This document shows positions 33,805 through 41,946 of a stretch of 64,000 nt of DNA, in pieces. Each line of letters opens with the position of its first letter. The stretch's first letter is position 1. Both the position numbers and the translations under genes were made by a program. The stretch covers positions 248,001-312,000 of the forward strand of contig NZ_JALJYF010000002.1 in NCBI RefSeq assembly GCF_024170465.1. The letters are read 5' to 3'. The notes beneath the pieces are model-generated. The model was not told the origin of the DNA and did no database searches. It saw only the letters and a list, made by a program, of their open reading frames with translations. Source of the DNA: Natronospira proteinivora (GTDB lineage: Bacteria > Pseudomonadota > Gammaproteobacteria > Natronospirales > Natronospiraceae).

Positions 33805-34074
33805 ATGTCTGGCTCTCAGGATGATCAATTCAAGCAATCGCTCAAGGAACTGATCCTGGAGGAGACCGGCAAGGACGAACTGAGCCCGGAACAGATCGCC
33901 GATGACGAGGCCCTGTTCGGGCCGGACACTTCCCTGGAACTGGATTCCCTGGATGGCCTCCAGGTATCGGTGGCACTGAAACAGCAGTTTGGTGTCGAGC
34001 TTAATGACAGCAAGCGTCTGCGCCGCGTGATGGCGAATATCAACACCCTGGCCGACTTCCTGCGCCCCGACTGA
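33805..34074 (+). CDS. Acyl carrier protein of the resorcinol block
   Basis: An 89-residue acidic ACP. Ser48 in LELDSLDGLQV is the phosphopantetheine site. The start has GGAGAAGG at ideal spacing; an in-frame ATG-like codon 54 bases upstream gives an unrelated leader. The stop shares one base with the ketosynthase ATG (TGATG). It is a third carrier, different from ApeE and ApeF, and supports an independent fatty chain made by this block. Confidence 0.93.
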   Translation: MSGSQDDQFKQSLKELILEETGKDELSPEQIADDEALFGPDTSLELDSLDGLQVSVALKQQFGVELNDSKRLRRVMANINTLADFLRPD

Positions 34075-35225
34075 TGCCCAAGCCAATCCACCCCGTGCAC
34101 ATCGTGGGCCATGCCATGGCCTGCCCCCACAACGACCCGGCTGCCGCCTTCCAGGCCGGTGCTCCGCCCACCTGGACCCCGCTGCCGGTTCCCGGCTATC
34201 CGGGTGTGGAACGACCTTACGGCTTCCTGCACCAGCGGGAAGCCCCCGAACAGGCCCTGGACCGGCTACTGGATGAAGCCTTGAGCCGGGCTGGCTTGAG
34301 TGCGGCGGAACGAGTCCAGGCCCCGGTTCTCATGGGCACCTCTTCGCTGAATATCGGCGAGAATGAAAAACGCATCATCGAGCAGCTGCATCAGAGCGAT
34401 TCATCCCCCGCCCTGGAAGATGCCCGCTGGGGTTTCATGCTGGATCAGTATTGCCAGCGCCACGGCCTGGAAGGTCCCCAGACGACCTTCAACACCGCCT
34501 GCAGCTCCAGCGCCAACGCCCTGCTTTACGCACAACGCATCCTGAGTCTGGATCTGGCACCCGCGGTGGTGGTCATCGGCTTTGAAGCCTATAACGGCAT
34601 CAGCTTTGGCGGCTTTCATGGACTAATGCTGCTGTCCCCGCAAGACTACCGTCCTTTCGATCCTTCTCGGCAGGGCATCATCCTGGGGGAGGGGGTGGCT
34701 GTGGCCGTGCTACGCCGGGACGACAAGGGTGCCGTAGCACGGTTGGAAGGCGGCGACACCGCCATCGACTTCACCGGCATCACGGTGGCTTCGGAAGACA
34801 GCCTGGCCCGTGTCATGCGCTCGGCCCTCGATAAAACCGGCAATACCCCGGTGCAGGCGATCAAGGCCCATGGCACCGGCACGGCCGGCAATGATCAGGC
34901 GGAAGCCAACGCCATCCACCAGGTATTCGGTGAGCAGGCACCCCCCTACTTTTCCCTCAAGGGCGGTCTGGGACACAGTCTGGGGGCCTGCGGACTGGTG
35001 GAACTGCTGAGCTTGAGCGTCTGCCGCGACAGGGGGTTTCTGCCCGCCTCTCTGGGCTACGGCGACCATCCCCCGCAGACCCAGGAAACCGCAGAGGAAG
35101 AGGAGATCGAGTCACTGCCCCTGCTGCCCCTGGATACACAGCAAGCCTGGCCGGAACCCGGACGGCTGCTGCTGAACTATTTTGGTTTCGGCGGCAATAA
35201 CACCAGCCTGGTGGTGACCCTGTGA
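34074..35225 (+). CDS. Beta-ketoacyl-ACP synthase of the resorcinol block
   Basis: A 383-residue ketosynthase with complete residues: Cys143 in NTACSSSANALL, His in KAHGTGTAGND, and His in GGLGHSLGACGLVE. The C-terminal NYFGFGGNNTSLVV replaces the usual NSFGFGG. It is divergent from ApeO and ApeR and is locked between an ACP gene and a cysteine-less partner. Together they look like a KS/chain-length-factor pair for one of the two acyl chains that DarA and DarB would join. The next gene starts at a GTG overlapping the stop by four bases. Confidence 0.9.
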   Translation: MPKPIHPVHIVGHAMACPHNDPAAAFQAGAPPTWTPLPVPGYPGVERPYGFLHQREAPEQALDRLLDEALSRAGLSAAERVQAPVLMGTSSLNIGENEKRIIEQLHQSDSSPALEDARWGFMLDQYCQRHGLEGPQTTFNTACSSSANALLYAQRILSLDLAPAVVVIGFEAYNGISFGGFHGLMLLSPQDYRPFDPSRQGIILGEGVAVAVLRRDDKGAVARLEGGDTAIDFTGITVASEDSLARVMRSALDKTGNTPVQAIKAHGTGTAGNDQAEANAIHQVFGEQAPPYFSLKGGLGHSLGACGLVELLSLSVCRDRGFLPASLGYGDHPPQTQETAEEEEIESLPLLPLDTQQAWPEPGRLLLNYFGFGGNNTSLVVTL

Positions 35226-36109
35226 GTGCGCCGGCCATCCAGCAATTCCGGGTCCTGGCAGCCGGCCAGTTCAGTCGCCCACTGGACTCGCCCGAGGGAC
35301 AGGACCTGCGAGACCTGTTCAAGACCGAAGGCCTGCCCCCCATTCGACGGGCCAACCGTTTCATTAGCCTGGCGGTACTCGGGGCCCATCGTTGTCGGCG
35401 GCATTACTCAGGCAAGCTCCCCGATGACTGTGGTACCTATCTGGCCACCGCCCACGGCAGCTTCACTGACACCGTCCGGCTATTGGAAGACCAGGTACAG
35501 CGCCATTTGCCCATCACGCCCTTTCGTTTCGTGAATGTATTGAGCAATATTGCCGGCTTTCATGTAGCCGCCCATCTGGGAACGTCCGGGGAAAACCTGG
35601 CCATTGCTCGCTTGAAGGGGGCGTTTGATGCGGCACTGGAAACGGCAGCCATGGACCTGGCCTTGGGACAGACTGACTGCGCCATGGTGGGTGGCGTAGA
35701 TGAAGGCGACGACGACCTGGCATTGCACCGCAGCCGCACCAAGACGCCGGAAGGCCGCATACCCGGAGAAGGCAGTGGCTGGCTTCTGCTCACTGCGGAT
35801 TTGCATCAGGAAGGGGCCCTTCTGCAACATGGCGGCGATTATGGTGATCCATCTGTGCTGGCCGATGCCTTGCACGATGCCCGGCCGGACTGCTTGGCAG
35901 TAGGCACCTCGGCCGATCGCCACCCGGCTTCCTTGCAGGCCGCCTTCCCGAATTATGCGGTGTGGGACTACCACCAGACCCAGGGCTGGATACTGAGCAA
36001 CCCGGCCATGGCCTTTGCCGAGCATATCTGTAACGGCGCCGGACGACTGGCCCATATCGATCAGACCGGCCCCCAGGGTCAATGGCGGCTATGGCTGCTG
36101 GATCGTTAA
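35222..36109 (+). CDS. Cysteine-less ketosynthase-like partner (chain-length factor type)
   Basis: A 295-residue member of the thiolase superfamily that is shorter than a full KS. The region matching the nucleophile reads FVNVLSNIAGFHVAAHLGTSGENLAIA, with no Cys at the active site, as in ApeC and chain-length factors. Later KS-like elements (GQTDCAMVGGVDEGD, RIPGEGSGWLLL) are still recognisable. The GTG start overlaps the stop of the active KS by four bases, so a 1:1 heterodimer is likely. The gene ends 18 bases from the converging BtrH-like gene. It is homologous in design to apeC, giving two KS/KS-like pairs in one locus. Confidence 0.82.
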   Translation: MSAPAIQQFRVLAAGQFSRPLDSPEGQDLRDLFKTEGLPPIRRANRFISLAVLGAHRCRRHYSGKLPDDCGTYLATAHGSFTDTVRLLEDQVQRHLPITPFRFVNVLSNIAGFHVAAHLGTSGENLAIARLKGAFDAALETAAMDLALGQTDCAMVGGVDEGDDDLALHRSRTKTPEGRIPGEGSGWLLLTADLHQEGALLQHGGDYGDPSVLADALHDARPDCLAVGTSADRHPASLQAAFPNYAVWDYHQTQGWILSNPAMAFAEHICNGAGRLAHIDQTGPQGQWRLWLLDR

Positions 36110-36127
36110 GGGGCCACCGATCCCGAT

Positions 36128-37165
36128 TCAGAGCTGGCGGGCAAGATGTTTCAGTGCCCGCCCTTCCTGTTCGGCGCAGCAACGTAGCTGCTCGGGCAAA
36201 CCCCTGAGCTGACCCGGGTCACCACTTTTCACGTAACGCGCGCCTTCCAGGGCAAAGTCGCGCCACTGTTCACCCGCCTCGGCCATCAAGGCCGCACTGT
36301 CTTCCAGGGCCGGAGACTGCATCCAGTCAGCCGCTTCCTGGAGGAAAGCCGCATAGAGGAAACGGAAGCCACCACCACCGGTACCGATTTCTTCCTGCAT
36401 GCGAATGATCTGGGCCACATAGAGCTGCTTTTCGCGATCCTCCAGGGATTTTCCCGACAGCTTTTCCAGACGCTTGGCCAGATGACGGATCCCCCGCAAG
36501 CCGATCCAGGGTACCGGCGAGTAACGCATCATGTTGCAGCTGCTGCGAATGGCACGGCGGGCGATTCCCGACCAGTCCAAATGCTTGGGGAAATCCTCGG
36601 GATAGTAGATCAGACCCTTGGGCGCAAAGGGCCCCCGGGCAAAACGAGCCTTCATCAGATCCCGCCAGGGCGCCCGCACCGGGTGATCAAAAACCGGGTC
36701 ACTGATCAGATAATCCTCCCCTTCCCGCCCATAGACGATCAGATTGTGGGCGTTGAAATGAAAGCGCATGTCCCGGGGGAAATAGGGCAGCCAGTACACC
36801 GAGGTCTGCAAGCCCACCGGGCGACCCTCGGCCAGATGGTCATCCAGGGCCTGCATGCCCGCCACCGGGTCCCGGAAGCGTTCCCGGTGCATGGTCAATC
36901 CCAGTCGCTTCTCCAGACCTCGAACCACCCGGCCCGGTGGCATGCGATAAGAAGTGAGGGGCTGTTGATTAACTCGAACCATGGGCAAATGGGCGAAGGT
37001 AAAGGCCGCCGAGAGCCCAAAGGCTGCCGGCTCACTAAGAGGCAGGCCCGCATGCCCCAGCAGACGGGCCATGACGCCGGTCTCACAATGAGCGGCATGT
37101 TGATGCTCAAAGGTGGGCACGCCGATCAACCCGGGGGAATAAGTGTCTGTGGCCACGGCTGCCAT
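36128..37165 (-). CDS. BtrH/DUF4872-like cysteine acyltransferase candidate
   Basis: A 345-residue protein with the BtrH N-terminal layout: a probable nucleophile Cys27 in HQHAAHCETGVMA, His140 in FHFNAHNLIVYG, and Asp156 in YLISDPVFD. The C-terminal half is helical, in line with DUF4872. The named relative BtrH moves an acyl group from an ACP to the amine of an aminoglycoside in butirosin synthesis. There is no signal peptide. Here the gene sits in one minus-strand set with darA and darB, so acyl transfer from ACP to the resorcinol or another acceptor is attractive. Sequence identity to BtrH cannot be judged by eye. ATG follows CAGGAG. Confidence 0.8.
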   Translation of the reverse strand: MAAVATDTYSPGLIGVPTFEHQHAAHCETGVMARLLGHAGLPLSEPAAFGLSAAFTFAHLPMVRVNQQPLTSYRMPPGRVVRGLEKRLGLTMHRERFRDPVAGMQALDDHLAEGRPVGLQTSVYWLPYFPRDMRFHFNAHNLIVYGREGEDYLISDPVFDHPVRAPWRDLMKARFARGPFAPKGLIYYPEDFPKHLDWSGIARRAIRSSCNMMRYSPVPWIGLRGIRHLAKRLEKLSGKSLEDREKQLYVAQIIRMQEEIGTGGGGFRFLYAAFLQEAADWMQSPALEDSAALMAEAGEQWRDFALEGARYVKSGDPGQLRGLPEQLRCCAEQEGRALKHLARQL

Positions 37166-37166
37166 C

Positions 37167-37616
37167 TCAGGGCTCCTGTTTCAACTGTTCGGTATCCATG
37201 TCCAGCACCTCGGCATAACGTCGTAACAGCCGGGGTGACAAACGGGAAAAAGGCCCGGGGCGCAAATGCCGGCGCACGCGCCAGCTCATGATGCCCATGG
37301 CCTGGGCGAGACTACCCGGATCCAGGCGGCGCTCGTACATGTAAAAGGCCAGAGGCGATGCCCGCCCGGCCTGGATCGCCGCCCGGGCTTCCCGGGCCAG
37401 TCGCTGGAATTCCGCGACCGCCGCCGTGGTCACGACCTCCTCCACCTTCCAGCCCTCGGACGGGATCATCCGATAATGGCCGGAGGCATCCCGGCGATAG
37501 ACAGCCTTGTGCTCACCCTCCAGCACCCGGTTCTCTTCCGATGCCAGCTCGTCCTCCGACCCCCCGACATCCGGGGGCGATACAGAGGCCTTGTTGTTGG
37601 GGACATCACTGACCAT
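37167..37616 (-). CDS. Uncharacterised protein with possible HTH segment
   Basis: A 149-residue protein of no recognised family. The N-terminal 35 residues are polar and disordered-looking. The C-terminal half contains a helix-turn-helix-like pattern, LDPGSLAQAMGIMSWRVRRH followed by SRLSPRLLRRYAEVLDM, reminiscent of XRE-type DNA-binding domains. A local regulator of the locus is therefore possible. The central part (EVVTTAAVAEFQRLAREARAA) is helical. The ATG lies just inside the end of darB, and the BtrH-like gene starts one base after its stop, so it belongs to the darA-darB transcript. Function unknown. Confidence 0.72.
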   Translation of the reverse strand: MVSDVPNNKASVSPPDVGGSEDELASEENRVLEGEHKAVYRRDASGHYRMIPSEGWKVEEVVTTAAVAEFQRLAREARAAIQAGRASPLAFYMYERRLDPGSLAQAMGIMSWRVRRHLRPGPFSRLSPRLLRRYAEVLDMDTEQLKQEP

Positions 37617-37618
37617 GA

Positions 37619-38779
37619 TCAAGCCACCGTCAACTGCATCCAGCAGCTGGTAAAGCGCCCGCTTTCGGGCACAAAACAGAGAATCTTCTGACCGGACTCA
37701 AGCTGACCACTGGCGGCGAGCTCTTCCAACATGATGAAGATGGAAGCCGCCCCCGTATTGCCGCGCTCCGCCAGATTGGTAAACCAGCGATCCTGGGGAA
37801 TCTCCGTCCCCACCCGGGCCATACCCTCAGTGAGAGGGCCCCGAAAGTACTCCGAGGACATATGGGGCAGGAACCAGTCCACGCTGGAAACATCCAGGCC
37901 CCGACGAGCACAGACCCGGGGCAGGGTCTCATCCACGGTCTTTTTCACCACTTCATCATTGAGCAGACGAACATCCTGCTTGACCGCCATTACCGAATTA
38001 CGGCCCAGCGCTTCAGGCCCTCCAAACTCCCGCCAGCCCTTTAGATAACCAGCCTTATTCTTCTCGGCACCGGCATACATGCAAACCGGCATATCACCGG
38101 CATGGGACGTGGAATCGATCCAGTCAATCCAAAGATTCACCGGTCCCGGACCGGGACGGTCTGATAGCAGCATGGCGCCTGCCCCGTCCGAGAGCATCCA
38201 GCGCAAAAACTCCTTTTCAAAGGCCAGCTCCGGACGTTGGGTCACCGCTTCCGCCCTCTCTTGGGCCAGCGCCTCTGCCTCCGCCTGAAAATGGGCCGAC
38301 CGCATCATCAATGAAGACGTCTCGGACCCGGTGGCCACGGCTTGCCGGGCTTCACCCACCGCCACCGCCAGCCAGGCCTGTTTCAAGGCCAGGATGCCGG
38401 CGCTACAGATGCCGCTGGTGGACACGGTTTCGCAGGGCCCCGCCCCCAACTCACCGTGGACCATGACGGCATGGGAGGGCATCAGCTGGTCCGCCATGCT
38501 GGTACCACAGGCCAGAAGGTCCATGCCCTCGGGATCAAACACCTTGCCATCCAGACGCCGAATAGCCTCGGCTGTCAGCTGGGCATTGTTCCAGCGGGGC
38601 TCACCGTTTTCCGAATCCAGCACATAGTGACGACGGCGAATACCGTTCTGGCGCAGAATCACCCGCCGGGCCCGGGAGGGCCGATCACCCACCTGGCCCA
38701 GAACCTTTTCCATGGCGTCATTCGTCACCGCTTCACCGGGCATGAAGCGGCTCAAACTGGTAATGCAGACCTTATTCAC
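37619..38779 (-). CDS. darB: KAS III-like resorcinol-forming ketosynthase DarB
   Basis: A 386-residue FabH-type ketosynthase. The catalytic set is Cys125 in TSGICSAGILALK, His in WFLPHMSSEY, and Asn in ERGNTGAAS. It has the DarB family's 'GIRRRHYVLD' N-terminus. DarB condenses two acyl chains to the precursor of a 2,5-dialkylresorcinol, and aromatisation occurs later. It overlaps the end of darA by eight bases. The downstream small HTH-like gene starts just beyond its stop. Named with good confidence because of the darA neighbour. Confidence 0.9.
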   Translation of the reverse strand: MNKVCITSLSRFMPGEAVTNDAMEKVLGQVGDRPSRARRVILRQNGIRRRHYVLDSENGEPRWNNAQLTAEAIRRLDGKVFDPEGMDLLACGTSMADQLMPSHAVMVHGELGAGPCETVSTSGICSAGILALKQAWLAVAVGEARQAVATGSETSSLMMRSAHFQAEAEALAQERAEAVTQRPELAFEKEFLRWMLSDGAGAMLLSDRPGPGPVNLWIDWIDSTSHAGDMPVCMYAGAEKNKAGYLKGWREFGGPEALGRNSVMAVKQDVRLLNDEVVKKTVDETLPRVCARRGLDVSSVDWFLPHMSSEYFRGPLTEGMARVGTEIPQDRWFTNLAERGNTGAASIFIMLEELAASGQLESGQKILCFVPESGRFTSCWMQLTVA

Positions 38780-39725
38780 GACAGAACTCTTCCATTCTCT
38801 CCCGGCCAGCCCCGGAAGGCTGTTCCAGACGTTGTTGTTTGTCTTTCAGGCGGCGGGCCAGCAGCGGCCGGGCCAGGGCCTGGACCAGCAGACTCATCGG
38901 CACCACGGTCACGATCATCAGCACCAAAAAGATCATGTAGAGATAGAGCACCGGATAGCGTCGACGCTGCCCGGGGCGACCTACGGCCCGAATCAGCTTC
39001 CCCCATAACTTGAAGCTACGATGGCCAATGGCCTCACTCATGATGAAACGACGGTCCACCCTGGCAGCCTCCAGGCCGGTCAACATGGCCTTGCCCTGCC
39101 GTTCCTCGTCTCTCGACAGCGCATCCAGCAGGGCATAGCCAAAACGCCGGGTGCTCCATATCTGGGATTCATGCAGGCCAGCGGGCGGCAAGCGCCCATT
39201 TGGTGACCCGCGCCGACCCGTCAGCATCCAGCGGGGCGTGGTAATAAAGGTGGCCAGAGGCGGCCCCGGGTCCACCAGGGCCACGTGGTCACAATGCCGA
39301 GCCCCGGCCTCCGCCAGCAGGGACTTCATCTTTTCCTGGGCGGTCAACCACATATTGCGGCAGGCCGTCACCGTGACCACCGGGGTATTGTGCAGGATTC
39401 GTCGGCCCTGTTGGGAACGCAGGAAACCGGTAAACGGCAAACTGGGTGACAAAAACCAGACCTGATAGACCATAATCACAAGGTCAAACTGCTCATCATC
39501 CAGCAGCAGGGGGTCCATCTCCGGGGGCAGCAAATGCACCGATTCGGGAAAGACATCCAGAAAGCGGGTCACCGTCCAGGGGAAGGGATACGCGACCTTG
39601 GGGCGCAGGCGGCCATGGACCACGTCCACCTCGCTGCTGGCTTCCAGAGGTTCAATCAGGGATTGCGCCACCTGATCGGTTTGCCCACTCTGTGACCAGT
39701 AAACCACCAAGACCCGTTTGCCCAT
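38772..39725 (-). CDS. darA: Dialkylresorcinol condensing enzyme DarA
   Basis: A 317-residue protein. The N-terminal domain has a flavodoxin-like start, VLVVYWSQSGQTDQVAQSL. A segment with HLLPPEMDPLLL and VYQVWFLSPSLPFTGFL follows. A C-terminal membrane helix (YLYMIFLVLMIVTVVPMSLLV) lies before a basic tail. These are features of the DarA family found beside DarB in dialkylresorcinol and flexirubin clusters. It is probably bound to the inner membrane through the C-terminal helix. The gene is first on its strand after a promoter-like TATAAT and diverges from the MipA gene. The family name is reliable; the chemistry of DarA is less settled. Confidence 0.88.
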   Translation of the reverse strand: MGKRVLVVYWSQSGQTDQVAQSLIEPLEASSEVDVVHGRLRPKVAYPFPWTVTRFLDVFPESVHLLPPEMDPLLLDDEQFDLVIMVYQVWFLSPSLPFTGFLRSQQGRRILHNTPVVTVTACRNMWLTAQEKMKSLLAEAGARHCDHVALVDPGPPLATFITTPRWMLTGRRGSPNGRLPPAGLHESQIWSTRRFGYALLDALSRDEERQGKAMLTGLEAARVDRRFIMSEAIGHRSFKLWGKLIRAVGRPGQRRRYPVLYLYMIFLVLMIVTVVPMSLLVQALARPLLARRLKDKQQRLEQPSGAGRERMEEFCRE

Positions 39726-39796
39726 ATCTGCTTTTTGCCCCAGAGTTCGTCATCGTCCAAAGACCGCCAAGCGGCGACCATGCCGTCAGCGGCCGA

Positions 39797-39802
39797 ATTA
39801 TA
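39797..39802 (-). promoter_or_regulatory. Candidate -10 box for the darA operon
   Basis: TATAAT on the minus strand, about 70 bases before the darA start. No convincing -35 lies 17 bases upstream (TGTGGC). It is the only exact TATAAT seen in a divergent gap of this locus. Confidence 0.35.
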
Positions 39803-39910
39803 AGTCAAATACAATGGTCGCCACAGGCGCAGTGTAAGCGGCCTGGAAATAACCCCAAACCCTCCAGACGGGGGGTAGGAAGAGACTTGCCATACAAGGA
39901 TCATGCATGC

Positions 39911-40777
39911 ATGCGATGTTTTGCCCTCATATTGGCCTCGGCATTGACCCTGACCAGTCCAATGGTCTGCTCAGGGGAGGACGCCGCATCCAATGATACC
40001 CAAGGTGAAACTTCCCGCTGGGCCGGGGGCACACTGGAATATGGCATCGGACTGACCCGGCTCGCTTTCCCCCATTATCCCGGATCGGATCAGAGCCACA
40101 CCGTGATGATGCCCTTCCCCTACCTCACTTATTACAGCGAGCGGGTGGAACTGGATGGCAGCGATCTACAGGGTCGGCTTTGGCAAGGCGATCGCTTCGG
40201 TCTGGATATCAGCAGTGGTGGGGCCCTGCGGGTGGACGCCGATGACAATGAGGCCCGGGAAGGCATGGAAGATTTGGGATGGTTGGGGGAAATCGGCCTG
40301 GCGCTCAGATATTCTCCCCGCTGGACCCCAGGGAATCCGGATACCTGGCAGTATCGTCTCTCACTGCCGCTGCGCCAGGCGGTGGAACTGGATGGCAGCA
40401 GTCTGAGCCGGACCGGCTGGGTCCTCTCCCCCAATGCCGAAGTCCAGCGGGATTTCCATCTGGGACCACATCAATGGGAGTTTCAGGGACGACTCAGTGC
40501 CCGGTACGGTTCCACCGACTACCATCAACACTTTTACGGGGTCCCCCTGTCCGCAACGACACCGGACCGACCGGCCTATCAGGCCGAGGAAGGCTTTACC
40601 GCCTATGTGGCCTCCATGGGCCTGGCCTGGCGCCAGGGTCCTTGGTGGTTGGGGGGCTTTGTTCGGCATGAAAATTTCAGTGACAGTGTCGTGATCGACA
40701 GCCCGTTGTTACGAGAATCCAGGCAACAATCGGTGGGCGTGTCTGCCGCCTATATCTTTGGAAAACGTCGTCTATAA
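39911..40777 (+). CDS. MipA/OmpV family outer-membrane protein
   Basis: A 288-residue beta-barrel protein. The ATG opens a signal peptide (CFALILASALTLTSPMVCSGEDA). The motif GLTRLAFPHYPGSDQSH near residue 50 and GVPLSATTPDRPAYQAEEGF near residue 220 are MipA/OmpV hallmarks. Alternating strands end in AAYIFGKRRL, so the usual terminal aromatic is followed by four extra residues. A longer in-frame start overlapping darA is rejected because it lacks a signal. The gene lies between darA (divergent) and the O-methyltransferase. It may let a pigment intermediate or substrate through the outer membrane, but MipA proteins also serve as scaffolds. Confidence 0.88.
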   Translation: MRCFALILASALTLTSPMVCSGEDAASNDTQGETSRWAGGTLEYGIGLTRLAFPHYPGSDQSHTVMMPFPYLTYYSERVELDGSDLQGRLWQGDRFGLDISSGGALRVDADDNEAREGMEDLGWLGEIGLALRYSPRWTPGNPDTWQYRLSLPLRQAVELDGSSLSRTGWVLSPNAEVQRDFHLGPHQWEFQGRLSARYGSTDYHQHFYGVPLSATTPDRPAYQAEEGFTAYVASMGLAWRQGPWWLGGFVRHENFSDSVVIDSPLLRESRQQSVGVSAAYIFGKRRL

Positions 40778-40795
40778 CTCTTGGGGAAATACAAC

Positions 40796-41863
40796 ATGAT
40801 GCCCAGTTCCAAAGGCCGCATGCGCGCGGTCGAGGCCAAATCCTATGCCCAGTTTCTGGCCTTCGGCCCTTTCGCCTTTCAAGCCACCGTGGTTATGCGG
40901 GACTGTGGCCTGCTGGCCGCACTGGATCAGGGCGAGGGCGGCCACAGCCTGGCAAGCCTGGTGGATGACACCGGTCTGAGCGAGTATGCCGTGTCGGTTC
41001 TGCTGGATGTGGGCCGCAACATCGGCCTAGTGGAACGGGACGATGAAGGGTGCTTTCACCTGGGCCGGGTGGGTTTCTTCGTTCTGCATGACGAGATGAC
41101 CCGGGTGAATATCAATTTCACCCGGGACGTGGCCTATCAGGCCCTGCCCTATCTGGAGGCATCCCTGCGGGAATCCCGTCCGGCCGGTCTCAAGACCCTT
41201 GGGCCCTGGAAAACCATCTATGAGGGTCTGACCCAGTTGCCCGAACCCGCCCAGCAGAGCTGGTTCGAGTTCGATCACTACTATTCCGATCAGGTCTTCG
41301 ACCAGCTACTTCAACTGGTCTTCCAACGTCCCATTCGGCATTTGCTGGATGTGGGTGGCAACACGGGCCGCTGGGCATTGAAGTGCCTCAACCATGATCC
41401 CGGGATTAAAGTCACCCTGATGGATCTCCCGGGACAGCTCAAGGAGGCAAAAAAGAATCTGGAAGCAGCGGGTGTGGGGGATCGAGCCGACTATTACCCG
41501 GCGGATCTGTTGAAAACGGATACCCGCTTTCCCGAAGCGGCCGATACCATCTGGATGAGTCAGTTTCTGGACTGTTTTTCGGAACCGGAAATCGTCAGCA
41601 TCCTGCAACGTGCCGCAGCTTCCATGGATGCAGACAGCCGGCTTTTCATTGTGGAGTTATTCCCGGACCGACAGGGCTTTGAAGCCGCCCGCTTCAGTCT
41701 GGATGTAACCTCACTCTACTTCACCTGCCTGGCCAATGGCAACAGCCGCATGTACCACTATGACCGTTTTCTCGAGCTGGTAAAGCAGGCTGGTCTGGTG
41801 GTTGAAAAGGAGGTGGACCTGCCTGCCGGTGGACACACTTTCCTCAGTTGTCGGCGAGCCTGA
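40796..41863 (+). CDS. O-methyltransferase-like SAM-dependent enzyme
   Basis: A 355-residue class I methyltransferase. The N-terminal part is a winged-helix-like dimerisation domain (residues 15-110, LAFGPFAFQATVVMRDCGLL). SAM motif I is HLLDVGGNTGRWA near residue 185, followed by VTLMDLPGQL; the C-terminal HTFLSCRRA ends the fold. This is the hydroxyindole/small-molecule O-methyltransferase type. It ends the resorcinol block and could methylate a phenol on the polyene head or the resorcinol. The start is an ATG with GGGGAAAT upstream; a TTG 15 bases earlier is less likely. A terminator follows 18 bases after the stop. Confidence 0.87.
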   Translation: MMPSSKGRMRAVEAKSYAQFLAFGPFAFQATVVMRDCGLLAALDQGEGGHSLASLVDDTGLSEYAVSVLLDVGRNIGLVERDDEGCFHLGRVGFFVLHDEMTRVNINFTRDVAYQALPYLEASLRESRPAGLKTLGPWKTIYEGLTQLPEPAQQSWFEFDHYYSDQVFDQLLQLVFQRPIRHLLDVGGNTGRWALKCLNHDPGIKVTLMDLPGQLKEAKKNLEAAGVGDRADYYPADLLKTDTRFPEAADTIWMSQFLDCFSEPEIVSILQRAAASMDADSRLFIVELFPDRQGFEAARFSLDVTSLYFTCLANGNSRMYHYDRFLELVKQAGLVVEKEVDLPAGGHTFLSCRRA

Positions 41864-41881
41864 GCAATTACTGCATGCCAC

Positions 41882-41913
41882 AAAAAAGCCACCCCGCCTG
41901 GGGTGGCTTTTTT
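41882..41913. terminator. Strong bidirectional Rho-independent terminator
   Basis: A perfect inverted repeat of 14 bases (AAAAAAGCCACCCC and its complement) surrounds a four-base loop GCCT. GC-rich stem halves are flanked by A6 and T6, so it can stop transcription from both the methyltransferase gene and the converging DUF4382 gene. Confidence 0.93.
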
Positions 41914-41946
41914 GCTTGGGCCATTCAGACCCTATTGATATCGCGA

